DNA of 64,000 bases, taken from the NCBI GenBank assembly GCA_951813615.1, contig OX638377.1, forward strand, positions 5,181,739-5,245,738, read 5' to 3'. Position numbers and translations under genes: made by a program. This document shows positions 60,354 through 64,000 of the stretch, piece after piece (the first letter of the stretch is position 1; each line of letters starts with the position of its first letter). Under the pieces are notes generated by a model that was not told where the DNA came from, searched no databases, and was given only the letters and a program-made list of their open reading frames with translations. The stretch comes from an uncultured Latescibacterota bacterium (lineage in GTDB: Bacteria > Latescibacterota > UBA2968 > UBA8231).

Positions 60354-61588
60354 CTACTTGGGAAGAAAACATCCAGCAAGCTAGAACTGTAGCGCTCGAA
60401 ATCCTGCAACCGTCCGCATCGCAGTTGGAGCACGGGTTGGCCTTGCACCGCGACGCCATTGTGTGCGAGTCGTACAGCCTCGGGCTGATAGCACCGGTTG
60501 ACGGCGAGGCCATGGCGCAGGCCGTGGAGGCGCGGGCCTCGGAGGTCGAGCTGCAGTACCTGTCGGAGCAGATGCGAATGACGCGCTGGGCTTACGACGA
60601 CGAGCTAAAGGCCGAGTATTTGGGAGCCTGGGAGGCGTCCGGGGTGACGTGCGCCTTCCAAAACGCCGGCGAGGAGGGCAACAACCCCATGCGCATGTTG
60701 GGACGGCTGGCGCACTATACGCATCTGACAGATCGCATGCGCGACCACGTGGCGCGGGCTGCCTTCCCCGCCGACATCGTCGCTGCAAAAGCCGCTGGAC
60801 GGCACTGCATCTACCAGACGTGTAACGGCGTACCCCTCCCTGGAGAACAAGCCACGGTCGAACAGGAATTGCGTTTCATCAGCCAGTTTTTCGAACTCGG
60901 CTGCCGCATGATGCACCTGACCTACAACCGCCGCAATCCAATTGGTGACGGTTGTGCCGAGCCAGCCAACGCCGGTTTGAGCGACTTTGGCCGTGCCGTG
61001 ATCGCCGAGATGAACAAGGTCGGCGTAATTGCCGACGTAGCCCACTCCGGCTGGCAGACCTGCCTAGACGCGGCCGAGGCGTCGCAAAAGCCGATCGTCG
61101 CCAGCCATTCGGCCTGCGCGGCCCTGAACCACCACCATCGCTGCAAACCAGACGAAGTGATGCGAGCGATCGCCGACAAGGGCGGGACCGTGGGCATTAC
61201 CAATGTGCCGGCCTTTGTCGGCGGCAGCGGTTGCATCGACGCCATGCTCGACCACATTGACTACGCAGTGCAGGTCGTCGGCGTCGATCACGTGACGATT
61301 GGCACGGATCAACCTTACATTAGCTGCCGCGCCCAAGAAGAAAGCGCCAAGGTGCCGGCGCGACCGGGCAGCCGCCCGCGCTGGGAGGCACTGTGGGAAG
61401 TCAACGATCCCGTGCAACGCGCAGAGTGGCGTCAGGAACGCATGTTCCAGAGCACGGCGTGGACCAACTTTCCGCTGTTCACGGTCGGCATGGTGCAACG
61501 TGGTTATGCCGACGACGACATCCGCAAAATCCTCGGCGGCAACATCCTCAGAGTTGCCCGAGAGGTGCTGGGAGAGGTCGGATTGTAG
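60350..61588 (+). CDS. M19-family membrane dipeptidase-like protein
   Basis: 412 residues from the GTG at 60350, which overlaps the stop of the PhyH gene. The M19 fold is clear: HRDAIVCES (His33, Asp35 in the first metal site), ELGCRMMHLTYNRRNPIGDGCAEPANAGLSDFGRAVIAEMNKVG, DVAHSGWQTCLDAAEASQKPIVASHSACAAL (two metal His), and DHVTIGTD near the C-terminus. Enzymes of this family hydrolyse dipeptides, often with a D- or dehydro- residue. There is no signal peptide, so it acts in the cytoplasm. Confidence 0.9.
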   Translation: MTTWEENIQQARTVALEILQPSASQLEHGLALHRDAIVCESYSLGLIAPVDGEAMAQAVEARASEVELQYLSEQMRMTRWAYDDELKAEYLGAWEASGVTCAFQNAGEEGNNPMRMLGRLAHYTHLTDRMRDHVARAAFPADIVAAKAAGRHCIYQTCNGVPLPGEQATVEQELRFISQFFELGCRMMHLTYNRRNPIGDGCAEPANAGLSDFGRAVIAEMNKVGVIADVAHSGWQTCLDAAEASQKPIVASHSACAALNHHHRCKPDEVMRAIADKGGTVGITNVPAFVGGSGCIDAMLDHIDYAVQVVGVDHVTIGTDQPYISCRAQEESAKVPARPGSRPRWEALWEVNDPVQRAEWRQERMFQSTAWTNFPLFTVGMVQRGYADDDIRKILGGNILRVAREVLGEVGL

Positions 61589-61632
61589 GGGGCGGTTTGC
61601 GAACCGCCCCTACCCGTTTTGAGATAGGTTCC

Positions 61633-62235
61633 ATGCAAATCGACCCCAATGCGATTGATACACGACCCGATCTAGTCTCGTCCAGCGAGGTACTGGCTTC
61701 GGGCCAACGGATTGACTTCCGCCCCTTGCGCGCTGATCAAGCCGCTGAGTTAGGCGCGTACTTCACTGGTTTGTCCCAGGCCACCCGCGGGGTGTACGGG
61801 CCGCACCCGTTTGACCAAGAGACGGCCGATGGTTTTTGCGCCGCGCTGGACAACTCCCAGACTTTGCGTATGCTAGCTTGGACCGAGGAGAAGAGCGTCG
61901 AGCGCATTGTGGCGTATTTTGTCGTCGAACTAGGCGTACGTGCCGGGGATCGCCGCCGTTACGATGCATTGGGCTTGGCCTTGCACGACGAAACTGATTG
62001 CACCTTGGCCCCTTCCGTGGCCGACGCGTACCAGAGCCAAGGACTGGGCAGCTTGATGATGCAGCATCTGCTCGGGCTGTTACCGCGGCTGGGGCGGCGG
62101 CGCATGCTGCTGTGGGGCGGCGTGCGTACAGACAATCCCCGCGCCGTCCACTTTTACACCAAATTCGGTTTTCGGCGCGTGGGCGATTTCGAGGCCGGAG
62201 GCACTAACAACTACGACATGATCGCAGACTTGTGA
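61633..62235 (+). CDS. GNAT-family N-acetyltransferase
   Basis: 200 residues from ATG 61633. The acetyl-CoA loop is VADAYQSQGLGSLMMQHLL (Q-x-x-G-x-G). The C-terminal RTDNPRAVHFYTKFGFRRVGDFEAGGTNNYDM is the usual GNAT end. The acceptor is unknown, probably a small amine or amino acid in this operon. Its stop lies 14 bases before the next start. Confidence 0.9.
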   Translation: MQIDPNAIDTRPDLVSSSEVLASGQRIDFRPLRADQAAELGAYFTGLSQATRGVYGPHPFDQETADGFCAALDNSQTLRMLAWTEEKSVERIVAYFVVELGVRAGDRRRYDALGLALHDETDCTLAPSVADAYQSQGLGSLMMQHLLGLLPRLGRRRMLLWGGVRTDNPRAVHFYTKFGFRRVGDFEAGGTNNYDMIADL

Positions 62236-62249
62236 GAAGAGGAGACGTA

Positions 62250-63062
62250 ATGACGACTCTACAACTGAAAGCGCAGTACTTCCAAGACAGCACGCCCACG
62301 TCAGTGCCCTGCCGCGAGGAAAATTTCGTCGTGCGGGAACTGGATTTCGCCCTGCCGGTCGAGCAAACGGCGCTGGTGCTAATCGACCTGTGGAACGTGC
62401 ATCACATCGATAGCTGGATCGAGCGCGCCGAGGTGGTGACCAAGGAAGTGATTGCGCCGCTCATCGGGCGGGCGCGCGAATGCGGCCTGACCATCGTGCA
62501 GGCACCCAGTCCCGGAGTACTGGCCAATTTCCCGGATAAGTACGAAGTGTACCAAGGCTGCACGCCCGAACCCGAGCCGGGACCGCCGCCGAGTTGGCCG
62601 CCGGCTGAGTTCCGCAACCGACAGGGGGCGTATGCCTGTTTCCGGGGGCCGCGCGACCAGGAACCAGGCATTGGTCCTTATTGGCAGAGCCTAACCGGGC
62701 AACTCGATATTTCGCCCCATATCGCCGTGGAGGAAGGAGACTTTGTCGTGGGCACAGGCCAACAACTGCACGATTTGTGCCAAGAACGCGGCATTCTGCA
62801 CTTGCTTTTCGCTGGCTTTGCGACCAATTGGTGTATATTGGGCCGCGACTACGGCGTTCGCGCCATGCGCGGGCGGGGCTATAACACCATTTTGGTGCGG
62901 GACGCCACGGACGGAGTGGAATTTCCCGATACACTAAAGGCGCGGTGGGCCACGGAATTGGCCGTGCGCGAGGTCGAGCAAGTGCACGGTTTTTCTACCT
63001 CGACAGCCGATTTCTACGCCGCCTGCGCCGCCTTGAACTCACAGGAGAGTAACGCACTATGA
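62250..63062 (+). CDS. Isochorismatase-like cysteine hydrolase
   Basis: 270 residues from ATG 62250, chosen because GAGGAG precedes it. The hydrolase core is visible: ALVLIDLWN with Asp46, and FAGFATNWCILGRDYGVRAMRGRGY with the nucleophile Cys195. A proline-rich insertion (PEPEPGPPPSWPPAEF) is present around residue 115. Such enzymes hydrolyse vinyl ethers, nicotinamide, ureido groups or other amides; which one is unclear. Its stop overlaps the next ATG (ATGA). Confidence 0.9.
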   Translation: MTTLQLKAQYFQDSTPTSVPCREENFVVRELDFALPVEQTALVLIDLWNVHHIDSWIERAEVVTKEVIAPLIGRARECGLTIVQAPSPGVLANFPDKYEVYQGCTPEPEPGPPPSWPPAEFRNRQGAYACFRGPRDQEPGIGPYWQSLTGQLDISPHIAVEEGDFVVGTGQQLHDLCQERGILHLLFAGFATNWCILGRDYGVRAMRGRGYNTILVRDATDGVEFPDTLKARWATELAVREVEQVHGFSTSTADFYAACAALNSQESNAL

Positions 63063-63976
63063 GTGAACCAGTCGTCTATCTCAACGATGGCTTCGTCCCC
63101 GCTTCCCAAGCCCATATCAATATCTACGATTTGGGGATCGTTCTGGGGGCCACCCTGACCGAAATGACCCGCACGTTCCGACACGAACCGTTCCGCTTGG
63201 AAGAGCACGTGCGGCGGCTTTTGCGGTCGTGCAAATACGCCGGCATTGAGCTGGCATTGGACCACGAAGGATTGGTCAAGTGCACGCGGGACTTGATCCA
63301 GACCAACAGCAAGCTGATCGGTCCCGAGCAGGATTTGGGCATCGTCCACTTTGTAACGCCGGGGGAAAACCAGATCTACGCTGGCAGCGCGGGGAAATCG
63401 GCGCGCCTGACGCCCACGTTGTGCATCCACTCCTTTCCGCTGCCCTTTGCCGTGTGGCGGCCCTATTTTGAGCAGGGCGTCCACGCGGTTACGCCCTCCA
63501 TCCGCCACGTACCGCCCCAATGCGTTGACCCCAAAACCAAAAACCGCTCGCGCTTGCACTATTGGCTGGCCGACAAGCAATCGCAGGCGGTCGATCCCGC
63601 CGCCACCTCGCTGCTGCTCGATTTGGACGGCAACCTCACCGAGTGCTCGGGGGCCAACTTCGTCGTGGTAGAGAACGACACAATTTTTACGCCCACCAGC
63701 CGCAATATCCTAGAAGGGGTGAGCTTGGTGACGCTGCGGGAATTGGCACCCGAGTTGGGGCTGGGCTGGGTCGAGAAGAATTTGCAGCCCTACGACGCGG
63801 TCAATGCGGACGAGGCTTGGTTGACCAGCACGCCCTATTGTCTAGCGCCGTGTACACGCATCAACAATACGCCGATTGGCGATGGGAAACCCGGCCCTCT
63901 GTTCCATCGAGTGATAGAAGCGTGGAGCCAGCGAGTGGGCATGGACATTCTGGAGCAGCTTAAAAACGCAGACTAA
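63059..63976 (+). CDS. Class-IV PLP aminotransferase (BCAT/DAAT-like)
   Basis: A 305-residue PLP-dependent enzyme of the branched-chain/D-amino-acid aminotransferase fold. VYLNDGFVPASQAHINIYDLGIVLG is the N-terminal motif. The PLP lysine is probably Lys161 in VDPKTKNRSRLHYWLADK. LLLDLDGNLTECSGANFVVVENDTIFTP and ILEGVSLVTLRELAPELGLG are diagnostic, with the conserved Glu in TECSGAN. Coupled by ATGA overlap to the isochorismatase gene. It transfers amino groups from a substrate that I cannot specify. It ends the operon as far as the window shows. Confidence 0.93.
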   Translation: MSEPVVYLNDGFVPASQAHINIYDLGIVLGATLTEMTRTFRHEPFRLEEHVRRLLRSCKYAGIELALDHEGLVKCTRDLIQTNSKLIGPEQDLGIVHFVTPGENQIYAGSAGKSARLTPTLCIHSFPLPFAVWRPYFEQGVHAVTPSIRHVPPQCVDPKTKNRSRLHYWLADKQSQAVDPAATSLLLDLDGNLTECSGANFVVVENDTIFTPTSRNILEGVSLVTLRELAPELGLGWVEKNLQPYDAVNADEAWLTSTPYCLAPCTRINNTPIGDGKPGPLFHRVIEAWSQRVGMDILEQLKNAD

Positions 63977-64000
63977 GCGGCGGCGCGATGGAATCAGTCC

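Noticed and set aside
1..64000. tRNA and rRNA genes
   Set aside because: The intergenic stretches were read for the T-arm signature and cloverleaf ends on both strands; none convincing. A tRNA search program would settle this.

Overview
The window reads as a GC-rich chromosome piece from an uncultured, free-living or host-associated heterotroph. No rRNA or tRNA was seen, so placement rests on protein style: secreted proteins ending in an NPFNP...GVYLYxL...KMxLVK type C-terminal domain (vanadium haloperoxidase and WD40 proteins), many phytanoyl-CoA dioxygenase (PhyH) genes, and scattered single-step sugar and organic-acid catabolic genes. This fits the FCB-related candidate lineages (Latescibacterota, Poribacteria and relatives). 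The placement is inference only.

Layout. 1-4 kb: two PhyH genes, a beta-propeller glycosidase-like protein and an AT-rich secreted PHB-depolymerase-type esterase. 4.0-5.7 kb: a decayed aldehyde dehydrogenase, a 147-bp MITE and a complete IS5-family element that abuts an acyltransferase gene. 7.8-13.2 kb: a TIM-barrel glycosidase-like protein, a PhyH gene, a LacI regulator with twin operator-like palindromes, a decayed tandem copy of that regulator, and a tandem non-coding repeat. 13.2-16.1 kb: a secreted vanadium haloperoxidase followed by a small gene bracketed by a 28-bp direct repeat. 16-24 kb: PIG-L deacetylase, ComM/YifB ATPase, mannonate-dehydratase-like protein, tag and topB in an operon, nucleoside hydrolase. 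24-31 kb: PhyH, rearranged IS debris, an EamA transporter, and two exported TldD/TldE-type proteins. 31-36 kb: orphan HigA, a 16-repeat WD40 protein, cupin and M14 deacylase. 36-40 kb: a GPP34-cytochrome P450 fusion and a DUF6785-like membrane protein. 40-51.6 kb: SDRs, PhyH, GH32, RraA, creatininase, desaturase, 2-hydroxyacid dehydrogenase, HpcH/HpaI aldolase and a large uncharacterised protein. 51.7-59.4 kb: an accessory island with a translationally coupled AAA/DUF4143 ATPase and a 1363-residue NACHT-type NTPase ending in a nuclease-like motif, then VOC, a pRiA4b ORF-3 family gene split by one in-frame amber codon, and Fic debris. 59.6-64 kb: a tight operon of PhyH, M19 dipeptidase, GNAT, isochorismatase-like hydrolase and class-IV aminotransferase.

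How it works together. Most of the window looks like a catabolic repertoire for plant or algal sugars, sugar acids and small amides, with oxygenase chemistry supplied by seven PhyH proteins, a haloperoxidase and a P450. The strongest candidates for undescribed biology are the coupled two-ATPase/nuclease operon (possible anti-phage defence), the GPP34-P450 fusion, and the PhyH-dipeptidase-aminotransferase operon.
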